From Flavobacteriia bacterium (lineage in GTDB: Bacteria > Bacteroidota > Bacteroidia > Flavobacteriales_D > Crocinitomicaceae): a stretch of DNA of 64,000 nt. The notes beneath the pieces are model-generated. The model made no database searches. It was not told the origin of the DNA and saw only the letters and a list, made by a program, of their open reading frames with translations. The DNA is taken from contig RFQZ01000001.1 of NCBI GenBank assembly GCA_009924735.1, positions 153,414-217,413 on the forward strand, in the 5' to 3' direction. Positions 36,612 through 46,470 of this stretch are shown piece by piece. A program made the translations under genes and the position numbers. Position 1 is the stretch's first letter; every line of letters starts with the position of its first letter.

Positions 36612-36619
36612 TAAATTTG
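36612..36619 (+). promoter_or_regulatory. -7 promoter element of pepA
   Basis: TAAATTTG is an exact TAnnTTTG match, 11 bp before the GTG start at 36631. Confidence 0.5.
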
Positions 36620-36630
36620 TACAAAAAAAA

Positions 36631-38004
36631 GTGAAAATACTACATTCAAGCCCCAACCAAGAGGGGATTAAAATAAAAGTTGTTCCGAAAGCGGACACTC
36701 AATACGTAAGAGAAGGAAAAAAATGGGATTATTGGAAAGGAGACCAATGGCAGGTGTTTATTTCTGATGAAGCATTTACGCTTTCAACCGAAAAACAACG
36801 CGTCATAGGCAGCGAAATGTTTAACCTACTCAAAGAAGATGCAGACTCCGTAGTTTTTGACGAGCACACTTCTGACTTGCAGTCAATCTTGGAAGGGTTC
36901 TTATTGTCTTCGTATTCCTTCAGCCAGTTTATTACTAAAGACAAAAAGCCGTCAAAACTTGACAGCATTTTTGTTCCTAAAAACGTTTCAAAAGAAGTAC
37001 TTACGTACCTAGAAAACATGGTGGAATCTGTTTTCTGGGCAAGAGACATGGTTAATTTACCTGTGTCCCACCTCAATGCAGAACAGTTTGCTTCCAACAT
37101 TGAAGCTTTTTGTAAACTCGACCATTGTAAAACCGAAGTGCTTAATCAAGCGAAAATTCAAGCACTCAAAATGGGGGGGCTTTTGGCCGTAAACCAAGGC
37201 TCTTTAGATCCAGCAACGTTTACGATTATTGAATACGCACACCCGAAAGCCTTAAATGAAAACCCAATCGTATTGGTTGGAAAAGGAGTTGTATATGATA
37301 CCGGGGGGCTTAGCCTTAAACCCACCCCGGGCTCTATGGATTCCATGAAGTGCGATATGGCCGGTGCAGCAATGATGGTCGGGGCATTACACCTTGTGGC
37401 GAAAATGGAACTCCCTCTTAAAATCATTTGTCTTGTGCCTGCAACTGATAATCGTCCTGGCGGAAACGCATATACCCCAGGGGATGTCGTCACGATGTTT
37501 AATGCGTCAACGGTAGAGGTCTTAAATACCGACGCAGAAGGCAGAATGATTTTGGCGGATGCGCTATCCTATTCGGATAAATTTAATCCTGAATTGGTAA
37601 TCTCCTCAGCAACATTAACAGGTGCGGCGCTACGTGCCATCGGAACCAATGCCGCCATCGTAATGGGAAATGCTGCAGATGTAAAATTGGACCAGTTGGT
37701 GTTGGCAGGAGAAGAATCGCATGAAAGATTGGTGAAATTCCCTTTTTGGGACGAATACCTTGAACCAATGAAATCATCGATTGCTGACCTAAAAAACATT
37801 GGGGGTGCCGATGCTGGAATGGTAACCGCAGGAAAGTTTTTAGAAACCTTTGTAAAAGCCCCTTACATTCACATTGATTGTGCAGGACCTACATTTCTGG
37901 ATAAACCACAGGATTACAAAGGCAAAGGAGGCACCGGCTTTGGCATTCGGTTAATGTACAACTTCTTAAAAAATTACCCGAAATGGAAAGCGACACAAAA
38001 CTAA
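36631..38004 (+). CDS. pepA: M17 leucyl aminopeptidase
   Basis: A 457-aa cytosolic metallo-aminopeptidase (GTG start). The C-terminal catalytic domain is complete: VGKGVVYDTGGLSLKPTPGSMDSMKCDMAGAA carries the metal-binding Lys and Asp, and NTDAEGRMILADAL is the M17 signature. The N-terminal macro-like domain is divergent, as usual. Members trim N-terminal residues and some bind DNA. It overlaps pdxA by 22 bp. Confidence 0.93.
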   Translation: MKILHSSPNQEGIKIKVVPKADTQYVREGKKWDYWKGDQWQVFISDEAFTLSTEKQRVIGSEMFNLLKEDADSVVFDEHTSDLQSILEGFLLSSYSFSQFITKDKKPSKLDSIFVPKNVSKEVLTYLENMVESVFWARDMVNLPVSHLNAEQFASNIEAFCKLDHCKTEVLNQAKIQALKMGGLLAVNQGSLDPATFTIIEYAHPKALNENPIVLVGKGVVYDTGGLSLKPTPGSMDSMKCDMAGAAMMVGALHLVAKMELPLKIICLVPATDNRPGGNAYTPGDVVTMFNASTVEVLNTDAEGRMILADALSYSDKFNPELVISSATLTGAALRAIGTNAAIVMGNAADVKLDQLVLAGEESHERLVKFPFWDEYLEPMKSSIADLKNIGGADAGMVTAGKFLETFVKAPYIHIDCAGPTFLDKPQDYKGKGGTGFGIRLMYNFLKNYPKWKATQN

Positions 38005-39062
38005 ATATTAAAATAGGAATTTGCGTCGGAGACCCTAACGGAATTGGACCTGAAGTGATTTTAAAAGCCCTTGAAGACGCAAGGATTTTTACGGATTTCA
38101 CCCCAATCATCTACGGACCAACAAAGGTTTTTAACCACCTTAAAACAACCCTAAAGTCAGAAGACTTTTCATATGTTTCAATCAAAAAAGCAGAAGAGTT
38201 CCAAGGAAATAAAATTAACATCATCAATTATCCAAAAGACGACTATAGCATTCAAGAGGGAATGACGACAACGGGCGGAGCGAATGTCGCGTTTTGGGCT
38301 TTGGAATCTGCAGTGACGGACTTAGAAAAGGGAACCATTGATGCAATTGTTACAGGACCCTTTTCAAAACATGTACAGCAAACCAATGGGTTTAATTTTC
38401 CTGGACACACAGAGTATTTGGACGCCAAATTTTCAAAGGACGGCGCGCTGATGATTTTATGCGCTGATAAATTGAAAGTCGCCTTGGTAACAAATCATGT
38501 TCCCATCAAAGATGTTGCCTCAAACATTTCAAAAGATTTAGTGTTGTCTAAAATTAAAACATTGAACCTTAGTCTCATGGAAGACTTTAACGTCCAACGT
38601 CCAAAAATTGCAGTCTTAGGATTAAATCCCCATGCAGGAGAAAACGGAATCATTGGCCAAGAAGAAATGGAATCCATCGCGCCAGCAATTAGCGCTGCAA
38701 AAAGCAACCAAATCTTAGCATTTGGACCGTATTCAGCGGATGCCTTCTTTGGTACAGGTGCTTGTTTTTCTTTTGATGCGGTTTTAGCCATGTATCACGA
38801 CCAAGGTTTAACAGGGTTTAAGGCAATTTCCTTTGACCAAGGGGTTAATTTTACGGCAGGGCTTACGAAAATAAGAACGTCCCCAGGTCATGGAACAGCA
38901 TTTGACATAGCAGGGAAAGGAATTGCCGATGAAGGCGGCATGAGAAACGCCATCTACCAGGCCATAGACATCGTAAAAAACAGATCGTTTTACACAGAAA
39001 TCTCTAAAAATCCACTGCCCATTTCAAAAGGCACCAAGGAAATGGATGTCATCAGTTCTTAG
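37983..39062 (+). CDS. pdxA: 4-hydroxythreonine-4-phosphate dehydrogenase
   Basis: A 359-aa metal-dependent dehydrogenase of pyridoxal-phosphate synthesis (DXP-dependent route). Motifs seen are GICVGDPNGIGPEVILKAL, TGPFSKH, FPGHTEYL, GLNPHAGENG, the metal His of MYHDQGLTGFKA, and TSPGHGTAFDIAGKG. Length is slightly above average. The start lies inside the end of pepA (22 bp), so the two are probably co-translated. Confidence 0.95.
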   Translation: MESDTKLNIKIGICVGDPNGIGPEVILKALEDARIFTDFTPIIYGPTKVFNHLKTTLKSEDFSYVSIKKAEEFQGNKINIINYPKDDYSIQEGMTTTGGANVAFWALESAVTDLEKGTIDAIVTGPFSKHVQQTNGFNFPGHTEYLDAKFSKDGALMILCADKLKVALVTNHVPIKDVASNISKDLVLSKIKTLNLSLMEDFNVQRPKIAVLGLNPHAGENGIIGQEEMESIAPAISAAKSNQILAFGPYSADAFFGTGACFSFDAVLAMYHDQGLTGFKAISFDQGVNFTAGLTKIRTSPGHGTAFDIAGKGIADEGGMRNAIYQAIDIVKNRSFYTEISKNPLPISKGTKEMDVISS

Positions 39063-39090
39063 TAAAATTTGTCTTTTGGAAAAATTAGCA

Positions 39091-39099
39091 TAACTTTGC
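39091..39099 (+). promoter_or_regulatory. Promoter of DUF177-rpmF-fatty acid operon
   Basis: TAACTTTGC at 39091-39099 with TTTG at 39068-39071 and a 19-bp spacer: both elements of the Bacteroidota vegetative promoter are exact. It lies 17 bp before the DUF177 ATG. Confidence 0.75.
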
Positions 39100-39115
39100 C
39101 TTTCTAATTTTAGCC

Positions 39116-39631
39116 ATGTTGAAGCATAATTCGTTTATTATTCCTTTTTCAGGTCTTAAATTAGGACAACATACTTTTGAAGTAAAGTTGACAAAAGCGT
39201 TCTTTGATAACCTAGATTTTTTTGGAATTACCGAAGGAATGGGACAGGTTGAAATCGTGTTGGAAAAGAAGGAAACCATGCTCCTCGTTGATTTTAATTT
39301 GCAAGCAAAATCAACTGCTCCCTGCGACCGATGCAACGAGCCCTTTACATTTCTTGTGGAAGCAGATCTCTCCATTGTTTATAAATTCGGCGAAGAAACA
39401 TCCGATGATGAAAACCTTATCGTACTCTCGCCAGACAGCTATGAGCTTGACGTTTACCAACCCATTTATGAACTAATGGTCACCTCTTTGCCATCGAGAA
39501 TACTTCATGAGAAAGAAAATTGCGACCCCGAAATTATAAAATGGCTGGATGCTAAAACAGATCCACCCGAAAATCTAGATAACAAAGACATAATTGACCC
39601 AAGATGGTCAGGTTTGAAGAATTTAAAATAA
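39116..39631 (+). CDS. DUF177 (YceD-like) protein
   Basis: A 171-aa protein of the YceD/DUF177 family, almost always encoded next to rpmF and thought to act in 23S rRNA handling. The Cys pair in [10 protein letters not shown] and the C-terminal [10 protein letters not shown] are typical. Seven bases separate it from rpmF. The family role is known mainly from genetics in other bacteria and plants. Confidence 0.9.
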   Translation: MLKHNSFIIPFSGLKLGQHTFEVKLTKAFFDNLDFFGITEGMGQVEIVLEKKETMLLVDFNLQAKSTAPCDRCNEPFTFLVEADLSIVYKFGEETSDDENLIVLSPDSYELDVYQPIYELMVTSLPSRILHEKENCDPEIIKWLDAKTDPPENLDNKDIIDPRWSGLKNLK

Positions 39632-39638
39632 AGATAAA

Positions 39639-39833
39639 ATGGCACATCCTAAACGTCGTATATCCACGACCAGAAGAGATAAACGTAGAACCCACAAAAA
39701 AGCAGTTGCTGCCAATGTAGCGATTTGCCCAACAACTGGTCAGCCCCACCTATTTCATCATGCCCATTGGCATGAAGGAAAACTTTATTACAAAGGAAGA
39801 GTGGTAGCAGAGAAAGAAGATTCAGCGGCCTAA
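39639..39833 (+). CDS. rpmF: 50S ribosomal protein L32
   Basis: A 64-aa protein, [20 protein letters not shown] at the start, as in L32 generally. The zinc-binding Cys set is mostly lost: one Cys remains in CPTTG, and His residues (PHLFHHAHW) follow. This is the C-minus kind of L32. It lies between DUF177 and plsX, the classical order for linking ribosome and lipid synthesis. Confidence 0.96.
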   Translation: MAHPKRRISTTRRDKRRTHKKAVAANVAICPTTGQPHLFHHAHWHEGKLYYKGRVVAEKEDSAA

Positions 39834-39844
39834 TCCCCCTATTA

Positions 39845-40783
39845 ATGAAAATCGGGTTAGATGTTTCTGGTGGAGACTTTGCCCCTACGGCAAATGTTCT
39901 AGGAGCAATTCATGCCCAAAAAGTTTTGTTAGGAAAGGCTCGTTTTTACCTTTTCGGTGATAAAACAGCCATTGAAAATGAATTCGTTCGCCTCGGCGAA
40001 GATTCAAAAGACTTCATTATCGTTCATGCGCCAGAAGTCATCGACATGCACGACCACCCGACACGTGCACTCTCCAATAAACCCAACTCTTCGATTTCAG
40101 TAGGTTTCAACTATTTAGAAAAAACCGAAATTGATGTTTTTGCCAGTACTGGTAACACTGGAGCTATGCTTGTTGGGGCCATCTATAAAATAAACACCAT
40201 TCCAGGGGTTATTCGACCATGCATTGCCGCAACAATTCCATGTTTAAATGGGAAAAAATCCGTCTTGTTAGATGTGGGTTCAAATGCAGATTGTAAAGCG
40301 GATGTACTGTATCAATTTGCAGAACTCGGAGTGATTTATGCCAAAAATGTGTTGGGAATAGACAATCCTAAGGTAGCTCTGTTAAACATTGGGGAAGAAG
40401 AAACCAAAGGCAACCTCTTAACACAGGCAGCTTATAAATTGCTTGCCGATTCCGATTTTGTTAATTTTGTAGGAAATATTGAAGGAAGAGACCTTTATAT
40501 GAATGTTGCCGATGTTATAGTTTGTGACGGTTTTACAGGGAATATAGTGCTAAAGCAGGCCGAAGGGTTTTTTAATATTTTTAAAAATAGAGGGCTTACC
40601 GATGCTTATTTGGATAAATTTAATTACGAAAATTACGGCGGAACACCCATCTTGGGAGTCCAAGGAAATGTCGTAATTGGCCATGGGATTTCTAATGAAA
40701 ATGCAGTGAAAAATATGTTGATGTTAGCGTACGATGTCTCTAAAAACAAACTCTCTGAAAGGATCATAAATGCATTTAAATAA
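39845..40783 (+). CDS. plsX: Phosphate acyltransferase PlsX
   Basis: A 312-aa enzyme converting acyl-ACP to acyl-phosphate for phospholipid synthesis. Visible are [21 protein letters not shown] at the start, [48 protein letters not shown] and [15 protein letters not shown]. Length is normal. It sits between rpmF (11 bp) and fabH (2 bp). Confidence 0.95.
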   Translation: MKIGLDVSGGDFAPTANVLGAIHAQKVLLGKARFYLFGDKTAIENEFVRLGEDSKDFIIVHAPEVIDMHDHPTRALSNKPNSSISVGFNYLEKTEIDVFASTGNTGAMLVGAIYKINTIPGVIRPCIAATIPCLNGKKSVLLDVGSNADCKADVLYQFAELGVIYAKNVLGIDNPKVALLNIGEEETKGNLLTQAAYKLLADSDFVNFVGNIEGRDLYMNVADVIVCDGFTGNIVLKQAEGFFNIFKNRGLTDAYLDKFNYENYGGTPILGVQGNVVIGHGISNENAVKNMLMLAYDVSKNKLSERIINAFK

Positions 40784-40784
40784 A

Positions 40785-41774
40785 ATGGAGAAAATTCATG
40801 CAGCAATAACAGGCGTCCAAGGTTATGTACCCGATTTTGTACTAACCAATGATGAACTCGCTAAAATAGTAGACACCTCCGACGAATGGATAACTTCAAG
40901 AACTGGAATCAAGGAACGCCGCGTAATGAAAGAGGGTGCATCTTCGGATATGGCTGCCTTTGCGGTTAAAAGATTGCTTGAAAAAAGAAACCTAGATCCC
41001 CTTGAGATCGACCTCGTTATCGTTGCAACCGTAACACCCGACTATCCCTTTCCAAGTACGGCCAACGTACTTTGTGATAAAATAGGAATGAAAAAAGCTT
41101 GGGGATTTGACCTCATCGCAGCGTGTTCAGGATTTATCTATGGAATTTCAACCGCCGCTCAATTCATCGAAACAGGAAGATACAAAAAAGTGATTGTTGT
41201 TGGGGTTGATAAAATGACCTCAATATTAGATTATGAAGACAGAACGACCTGTGTAATTTTTGGAGATGGTGCCGGAGCTGTTTTGTTAGAACCAAACCTC
41301 GAAGGGCTCGGCGTAATGGACTTCATACTTAGAAGTGACGGTGCAGGTAGAGAATACCTACTTCAACCAGGGGGAGGATCACTGAACCCAGCTTCCCACC
41401 AAACGGTTGAAAATAAAATGCACTTTGTTAGACAAGAAGGGAAAGCCGTTTTTAAATTTGCAGTAACCAATATGGCTGAAGTTTCTGCAGAAATTATGGA
41501 AAAAAACAATTTGACAAGCGAGGACGTGGATTGGTTGGTTCCACACCAAGCGAACCTACGAATCATTGATGCTACAGCCCAAAGAATGGGGCTGGCAAAA
41601 GAAAAAGTAATGGTCAATATTCAACGTTATGGAAATACAACCGCAGGGACATTACCGCTTTGTCTTTGGGATTATGAAAGCCAATTGAAAAAAGGAGATA
41701 AATTAATTCTTAGCGCTTTTGGTGGCGGATTTACTTGGGGAGCAGTATATTTGAAATGGGCATATAATTCTTAA
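40785..41774 (+). CDS. fabH: 3-oxoacyl-ACP synthase III
   Basis: A 329-aa condensing enzyme starting fatty acid synthesis from acetyl-CoA (or a branched primer). I chose the ATG at 40785, just after the plsX stop; an ATG at 40770 would overlap plsX. The catalytic Cys is in [12 protein letters not shown]; His is in [12 protein letters not shown]; Asn is in [25 protein letters not shown] closes the protein, as usual. Confidence 0.95.
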   Translation: MEKIHAAITGVQGYVPDFVLTNDELAKIVDTSDEWITSRTGIKERRVMKEGASSDMAAFAVKRLLEKRNLDPLEIDLVIVATVTPDYPFPSTANVLCDKIGMKKAWGFDLIAACSGFIYGISTAAQFIETGRYKKVIVVGVDKMTSILDYEDRTTCVIFGDGAGAVLLEPNLEGLGVMDFILRSDGAGREYLLQPGGGSLNPASHQTVENKMHFVRQEGKAVFKFAVTNMAEVSAEIMEKNNLTSEDVDWLVPHQANLRIIDATAQRMGLAKEKVMVNIQRYGNTTAGTLPLCLWDYESQLKKGDKLILSAFGGGFTWGAVYLKWAYNS

Positions 41775-41784
41775 AATTTGTAAT

Positions 41785-42252
41785 ATGAATAATGAAGAAA
41801 TTAAAGATTTAATCAAATTAGTATCAAAACTTGGACTTAGCAAAGTTGAAGTAGAAAGAGACGGTTTTAAAATAAACATCGAAGGATTTGGCATGAACCA
41901 AACCACCTACGTACAAGCTCCACCGATGGCAGTCTTTCCAACGCAATCGCATGAAGCACCAATCGCTCCAGCGCCCCAAGCAGCAGCAGCGCTTCCAGCA
42001 GAAGTTGACAACACCATTATCATTAAGTCTTCCATGATTGGCACCTTTTATCGCTCAGCGGGTCCCGACAAAGACGCTTTTGTGCAGGCCGGCTCGGAAA
42101 TTCAAAAAGGAGATAAAATTTGCATCATCGAAGCAATGAAATTGTTCAATGAAATTGAATCAGAAGTGTCTGGAAAAATTGTAAAAGTATTGGTAAACGA
42201 TGCTTCTCCAGTTGAGTTTGACCAACCTTTGTTTGTGGTAGAACCCGCTTAA
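41785..42252 (+). CDS. accB: Acetyl-CoA carboxylase biotin carboxyl carrier protein
   Basis: A 155-aa carrier protein. The N-terminal helix-rich segment ([19 protein letters not shown]) is followed by an Ala/Pro linker and the biotinyl domain with the biotin Lys in [12 protein letters not shown]. It starts 10 bp after fabH and is followed 10 bp later by accC; the pair provide malonyl-CoA. Confidence 0.95.
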   Translation: MNNEEIKDLIKLVSKLGLSKVEVERDGFKINIEGFGMNQTTYVQAPPMAVFPTQSHEAPIAPAPQAAAALPAEVDNTIIIKSSMIGTFYRSAGPDKDAFVQAGSEIQKGDKICIIEAMKLFNEIESEVSGKIVKVLVNDASPVEFDQPLFVVEPA

Positions 42253-42262
42253 TCTTATCATT

Positions 42263-43597
42263 ATGTTTAAAAAAATCCTCATCGCAAACAGAGGGGAAAT
42301 TGCCATGCGTGTAATTCGAACCTGTAAGGAAATGGGAATAAAAACCGTTGCGGTTTATTCTACAGCAGATAAAGAATCCCTCCCCGTTCGTTTTGCAGAC
42401 GAAGCAGTATGCATCGGTCCTGCAATAAGCGCGAAATCTTACTTATCAATTCCAAACATCATTGCCGCTGCGGAAATCACCAATGCGGATGCCATCCATC
42501 CCGGGTATGGTTTCCTTTCTGAAAACGAGAAGTTTTCCCGCGTTTGTCAAGAACATGGAATTAAGTTTATTGGTGCCCTTCCGGAGCAAATAGCCTCAAT
42601 GGGCGACAAGGCTTCCGCAAAAGCCACCATGATTGCTGCTGGCGTTCCTTGTATACCGGGGTCTGAAGGACTGCTTAAAGACCTGGACGACGCACTCAAA
42701 AATGCTGTGATCATCAAATACCCTGTTATCATCAAAGCAACCGCAGGTGGTGGAGGAAAGGGCATGAGAATAGTTTGGAAGGAGGAAGACATGGAGGCTG
42801 CATGGGATTCAGCACGACAAGAATCAGGAGCGGCTTTTGGCAACGATGGATTGTATATGGAAAAATACATCGTGGAACCAAGACACATCGAAATTCAAAT
42901 TGCTGGAGATCAATTCGGAAATGTGTGTCACCTATCGGAAAGAGATTGCTCCATTCAAAGACGTCACCAAAAGCTAGTAGAAGAAACCCCTTCACCCTTT
43001 ATGACACCGGAATTACGTGAAAAAATGGGGGAAGCAGCCATAAAAGCAGCTAAAGCGGTTAAGTATGAAGGCGTTGGAACTGTAGAATTCTTAGTGGATA
43101 GCAACAGAGACTTCTATTTCATGGAAATGAATACACGGATTCAAGTAGAACATACCATAACCGAAGAAGTCATCAATTTTGACTTGGTGAAAGAGCAAAT
43201 AAAACTTGCAGCCGGGGAAAAAATATCCGGAAAAAATTATTATCCTTTGCTTCACGCAATCCAATGTAGAATCAACGCGGAAGACCCATTCAATGACTTC
43301 AGACCTTGCCCTGGAAAGATTACGGAATATCATTGCCCAGGCGGCCACGGGGTGCGGGTAGATGCTCACGTTTACTCGGGCTATACAATACCGCCAAATT
43401 ATGATTCTATGATTTCGAAGTTAATCGTAGTAGCCCAAACCCGTGAAGAAGCCATTCTTAAAATGAGAAGGGCCCTTGACGAATATATCATCGAAGGCGT
43501 TAAAACTACCATTCCCTTTCACCAAAAATTAATGCAAGACCCAAGTTTTATTGCAGGAAATTTTACTACTAAATTCATGGAGACATTTTCTTTGTAA
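42263..43597 (+). CDS. accC: Acetyl-CoA carboxylase, biotin carboxylase subunit
   Basis: A 444-aa ATP-grasp enzyme that carboxylates the biotin on Acc[25 protein letters not shown] opens the protein; [13 protein letters not shown] is the glycine loop; [20 protein letters not shown] and [14 protein letters not shown] are the active-site signatures. Length is normal. Last gene of the lipid operon. Confidence 0.96.
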   Translation: MFKKILIANRGEIAMRVIRTCKEMGIKTVAVYSTADKESLPVRFADEAVCIGPAISAKSYLSIPNIIAAAEITNADAIHPGYGFLSENEKFSRVCQEHGIKFIGALPEQIASMGDKASAKATMIAAGVPCIPGSEGLLKDLDDALKNAVIIKYPVIIKATAGGGGKGMRIVWKEEDMEAAWDSARQESGAAFGNDGLYMEKYIVEPRHIEIQIAGDQFGNVCHLSERDCSIQRRHQKLVEETPSPFMTPELREKMGEAAIKAAKAVKYEGVGTVEFLVDSNRDFYFMEMNTRIQVEHTITEEVINFDLVKEQIKLAAGEKISGKNYYPLLHAIQCRINAEDPFNDFRPCPGKITEYHCPGGHGVRVDAHVYSGYTIPPNYDSMISKLIVVAQTREEAILKMRRALDEYIIEGVKTTIPFHQKLMQDPSFIAGNFTTKFMETFSL

Positions 43598-43647
43598 AAA
43601 TGTAAGCAACCTTAGGTTTTTCGTTTCGTAATTTAACCGCAAAATGT

Positions 43648-43655
43648 TAAATTTA
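43648..43655 (+). promoter_or_regulatory. Possible promoter of the glycine-rich surface protein
   Basis: TAAATTTA followed by CGC, one mismatch from TAnnTTTG, 20 bp before the ATG at 43676. It would allow separate expression from accC. Confidence 0.35.
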
Positions 43656-43675
43656 CGCGTCAAAAAATCTAAGTT

Positions 43676-46288
43676 ATGTCAAACTACTACTTTCCGACCA
43701 AAAATATTTTTTCTAAACTATCCAATTTTAAGTGGATTGTTCTCTTGTCATTTTCGCTATTCGGATTTAAAAACGTTTCCCAAGCACAGGCCTATTGTAA
43801 TAATCCCTTGGGTAGCATTGCACCAAACTTAGCATGGCAATATGCTACACATTCAGCGTTAGGTTTTTACACCTTTAATGCTACCGCGGGATGTACCTAC
43901 CAATTTACCTATTGCAACAGTATAGCTCCTTCTGCGTCTTATTCAGGGGACCCATATATTACGGTTGCAACAGGCCCAGTGAGTGGCGCGCAAGCAACAA
44001 ATGATGATTGGTGTGGTCTTGGTTCATATTTAACTTGGACCGCTCCATCGACTGGACTGTTTTATTTTAACGTAGGAAATTGTTGTTCCCCTCAATGTGG
44101 TAACATTGGTTCCAGAACTTTTGGTTATCGATCTACCAATTGCGCGGGAGGTGTAACCCCTCCTTCAAGCATTACCGCATCCAGCAATACCATTTGCTCA
44201 GGTCAAAATGTAACCTTAACAGCCAATGGCGCGATTGGAACCCAATTTTGGTACACGGGGGCGTGCGGTGGAAATGCGATAGGTACTGGAGCAACCCTAA
44301 CGGTGAGCCCAGCTGTTACCACAACATACTATGTTAACAACAACAGCGGGGGGCAATTTAGCCCAAGCTGTGCTTCGATTACCATCACCGTTCAAGCGGC
44401 ACCCCCAGGCCCAACAGTTACCGGAAACTTGATACTTTGTGGCCCAGGAAGCACGGTGTTAACTGCAAGTGGTGGCCAAAACTATGTTTGGTATTCCAAC
44501 GCCGCAGGAAACAACCAAGTGGGAACCGGAAGCACCTTTACCACCCCTGTAATTTCAACGACTACAACGTATTATGTAAATTCGCAACAAGCAGGAAACT
44601 TTGGAGTCGGAACGACTACCCTAAACTATACAGCCGGCCCTCAAACCTTTACTGCACCGTCAACAGGAACGTATACTTTCCAGCTTTGGGGAGCCCAAGG
44701 TGGAAATGGATTAAATACCGTTGGTGGATTGGGAGGTTATGCCACTGGAACTTTAGCTTTAACCGCAGGGCAAGTAATAAATGTTAATGTTGGAGGCAAA
44801 GGAGGGAATGCTGGTGGAGCACCAGGATGGAATGGCGGTGGCCAAGGAGGGATAGATTCTGGCGCTGGTCAACATGGGGGAAGTGGTGGAGGTGCCAGTG
44901 ACATTCGCGTCGGTGGCGTGGCTTTAGCAAATAGGGTTATCGTTGCCGGTGGAGGTGCCGGTGGAGGAAGAGATGCTGCTACAGGTGTTGGAGGAGGTTC
45001 TTCAGGAACAACAAGTGGGGGGTATAATTCTGGACAACCAGGTACAGGAGGCACCCAAGTTGGTGGTGGTTTGGCATGGACATTGGCAAGGGGGGCGACC
45101 CATGGAACTTTGGGCATCGGTGGTGCTGGAAGCACCGGTTATAACGCTGCAGGAGGCGGAGGCGGAGGCGGTTCAGCGGGAACATCTGGTTGCCAAGGTA
45201 ATGACAAAGGCGCAGGCGGCGGTGGTGGCGGCGGCTCTAGCTACACTGTTGGATTGGCTGCAAGTTTGGAAACAAGCAACACATGGTCTGGAAATGGACA
45301 GTGCATTATTTCTTACAACAATCCTTTACCTTCCGCGCCTACCTTGGCTCCAGATACAATCTGTGCAAACCAAGTGAGTGCGATATCAATCACACCTGAT
45401 ACCCTAGCAACCAGTTATACATGGGCTTCAACCGGTGACATCGTTATTGTGAGTGGTCAAGGAACTACAAACATTACCATCTCTTCTTCAGGTGCAGGCG
45501 GTACCCTTTCAGTTTACGCTTCAAACGTGTGCGGAGATGGTCCATTAAGCACCGTACAAACCATTACCGTCTTGGCTCAACCTATGGTAACCATTACTGC
45601 TTCAGCAGTAAGTGTTTGCGAAAATGAACAAATAACCCTATCTGGAAACAATGCCCTAACCTATTCTTGGAACAACGGCGTGATTGACAGTGTTGCCTTT
45701 ATCCCAAATGATACAAGTTATACCGTTACCGGTACCGATACCAACGGTTGTACAAACACAGCAACCCAATCCATCGTCATCCATTCTTTACCATTGGTTA
45801 CCTTGTCATCCACAATGACCGGTACCTTCTGCGGCGGACAAGACGTTACCCTAACAGGAACACCTGCTGGAGGCGTTTACTCCCAAGTTTCAGGTCCAGC
45901 CTCAGCTTTGATTTCAAATGTATTCAACGCACCTTCTCAAGGCGCCTGGACTTTAGGATATACCTTTACAGATGCAAATGGATGTGTAAACAATGATACA
46001 ATCGCTTTTGTCATAGACTGTATGGTTGGATTAGACCTGATCAGCGCGAATGGTAAAATGAATGTATATCCCATTCCAAACAACGGGAATTTCACGATTA
46101 AAAGTGATTTAACCTCAGCAGGAACGCTAGAATTATTCAATGTTTCAGGTCAATTGGTATATTCACAATTAATTGATAACCTATCTGAAAAAATGATTGA
46201 AATTAAAGATTTAACGCCGGGGATCTACACCGTGAACATTAAATCTGGAGAGCAATTGTTTTCTGGTAAAATGACCGTTACGAAATAA
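43676..46288 (+). CDS. T9SS-sorted surface protein with Ig-like and ALK-type glycine-rich domains
   Basis: An 870-aa exported protein. After the signal region (about residues 17-38, ending SQAQA) comes an N-domain with many aromatic and Cys residues. Two Ig-like repeats follow (TICSGQNVTLTANG..., LILCGPGSTVLTASGG...), then a glycine-rich domain at about residues 325-550 with the pattern of the receptor ALK/LTK family domain: FQLWGAQGG, LTAGQVINVNVGGKGG, GGGASDIRV, VIVAGGGAGGG, ending SSYTVG. More Ig-like repeats lead to a type A T9SS sorting domain (NVYPIPNNGNFTIKS to KMTVTK). Likely a large surface or released adhesin; role unknown. Confidence 0.85.
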   Translation: MSNYYFPTKNIFSKLSNFKWIVLLSFSLFGFKNVSQAQAYCNNPLGSIAPNLAWQYATHSALGFYTFNATAGCTYQFTYCNSIAPSASYSGDPYITVATGPVSGAQATNDDWCGLGSYLTWTAPSTGLFYFNVGNCCSPQCGNIGSRTFGYRSTNCAGGVTPPSSITASSNTICSGQNVTLTANGAIGTQFWYTGACGGNAIGTGATLTVSPAVTTTYYVNNNSGGQFSPSCASITITVQAAPPGPTVTGNLILCGPGSTVLTASGGQNYVWYSNAAGNNQVGTGSTFTTPVISTTTTYYVNSQQAGNFGVGTTTLNYTAGPQTFTAPSTGTYTFQLWGAQGGNGLNTVGGLGGYATGTLALTAGQVINVNVGGKGGNAGGAPGWNGGGQGGIDSGAGQHGGSGGGASDIRVGGVALANRVIVAGGGAGGGRDAATGVGGGSSGTTSGGYNSGQPGTGGTQVGGGLAWTLARGATHGTLGIGGAGSTGYNAAGGGGGGGSAGTSGCQGNDKGAGGGGGGGSSYTVGLAASLETSNTWSGNGQCIISYNNPLPSAPTLAPDTICANQVSAISITPDTLATSYTWASTGDIVIVSGQGTTNITISSSGAGGTLSVYASNVCGDGPLSTVQTITVLAQPMVTITASAVSVCENEQITLSGNNALTYSWNNGVIDSVAFIPNDTSYTVTGTDTNGCTNTATQSIVIHSLPLVTLSSTMTGTFCGGQDVTLTGTPAGGVYSQVSGPASALISNVFNAPSQGAWTLGYTFTDANGCVNNDTIAFVIDCMVGLDLISANGKMNVYPIPNNGNFTIKSDLTSAGTLELFNVSGQLVYSQLIDNLSEKMIEIKDLTPGIYTVNIKSGEQLFSGKMTVTK

Positions 46289-46309
46289 TTTTTTGTAATA
46301 CTTAAGCAT

Positions 46310-46343
46310 AAGGCTGTTCCTTCCAGGAACAGCCTTTTTTTTT
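46310..46343 (+). terminator. Strong terminator upstream of phosphonate locus
   Basis: A perfect 12-bp stem AAGGCTGTTCCT/AGGAACAGCCTT with a TCC loop, followed by a run of nine or ten Ts. It ends the transcript of the glycine-rich protein and insulates the downstream operon. Confidence 0.92.
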
Positions 46344-46401
46344 GAATAGAAATCAAGAAACATTGAAAACATCATGCAATCCTCACCTTGTTAATGCACA
46401 A

Positions 46402-46415
46402 GGAACAAAAGTTGC
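46402..46415 (+). promoter_or_regulatory. Sigma-54 (-24/-12) promoter of aminophosphonate operon
   Basis: AGGAACAAAAGTTGCG carries GG at 46402-46403 and GC at 46414-46415 with exactly ten bases between, plus the AC after GG and TT before GC of the consensus TGGCACG-N4-TTGC. The expected start of transcription is about 46427, 44 bp before the ATG. It fits because rpoN is at 9030-10469 and a sigma-54 activator gene lies at 58335-59762. The rest of the 46344-46470 gap holds nothing else that I can support. Confidence 0.65.
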
Positions 46416-46470
46416 GGATAGCTTAATGTCGGCTTGACCTTTTATTCAAACGCAGTGGGTTCTTTTGTGC

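Noticed and set aside
44869..45185. Proline/alanine-rich open frames on the minus strand and a 144-codon frame on the plus strand
   Set aside because: They are shadows of the GGN-rich codons of the glycine-rich domain in the real gene.
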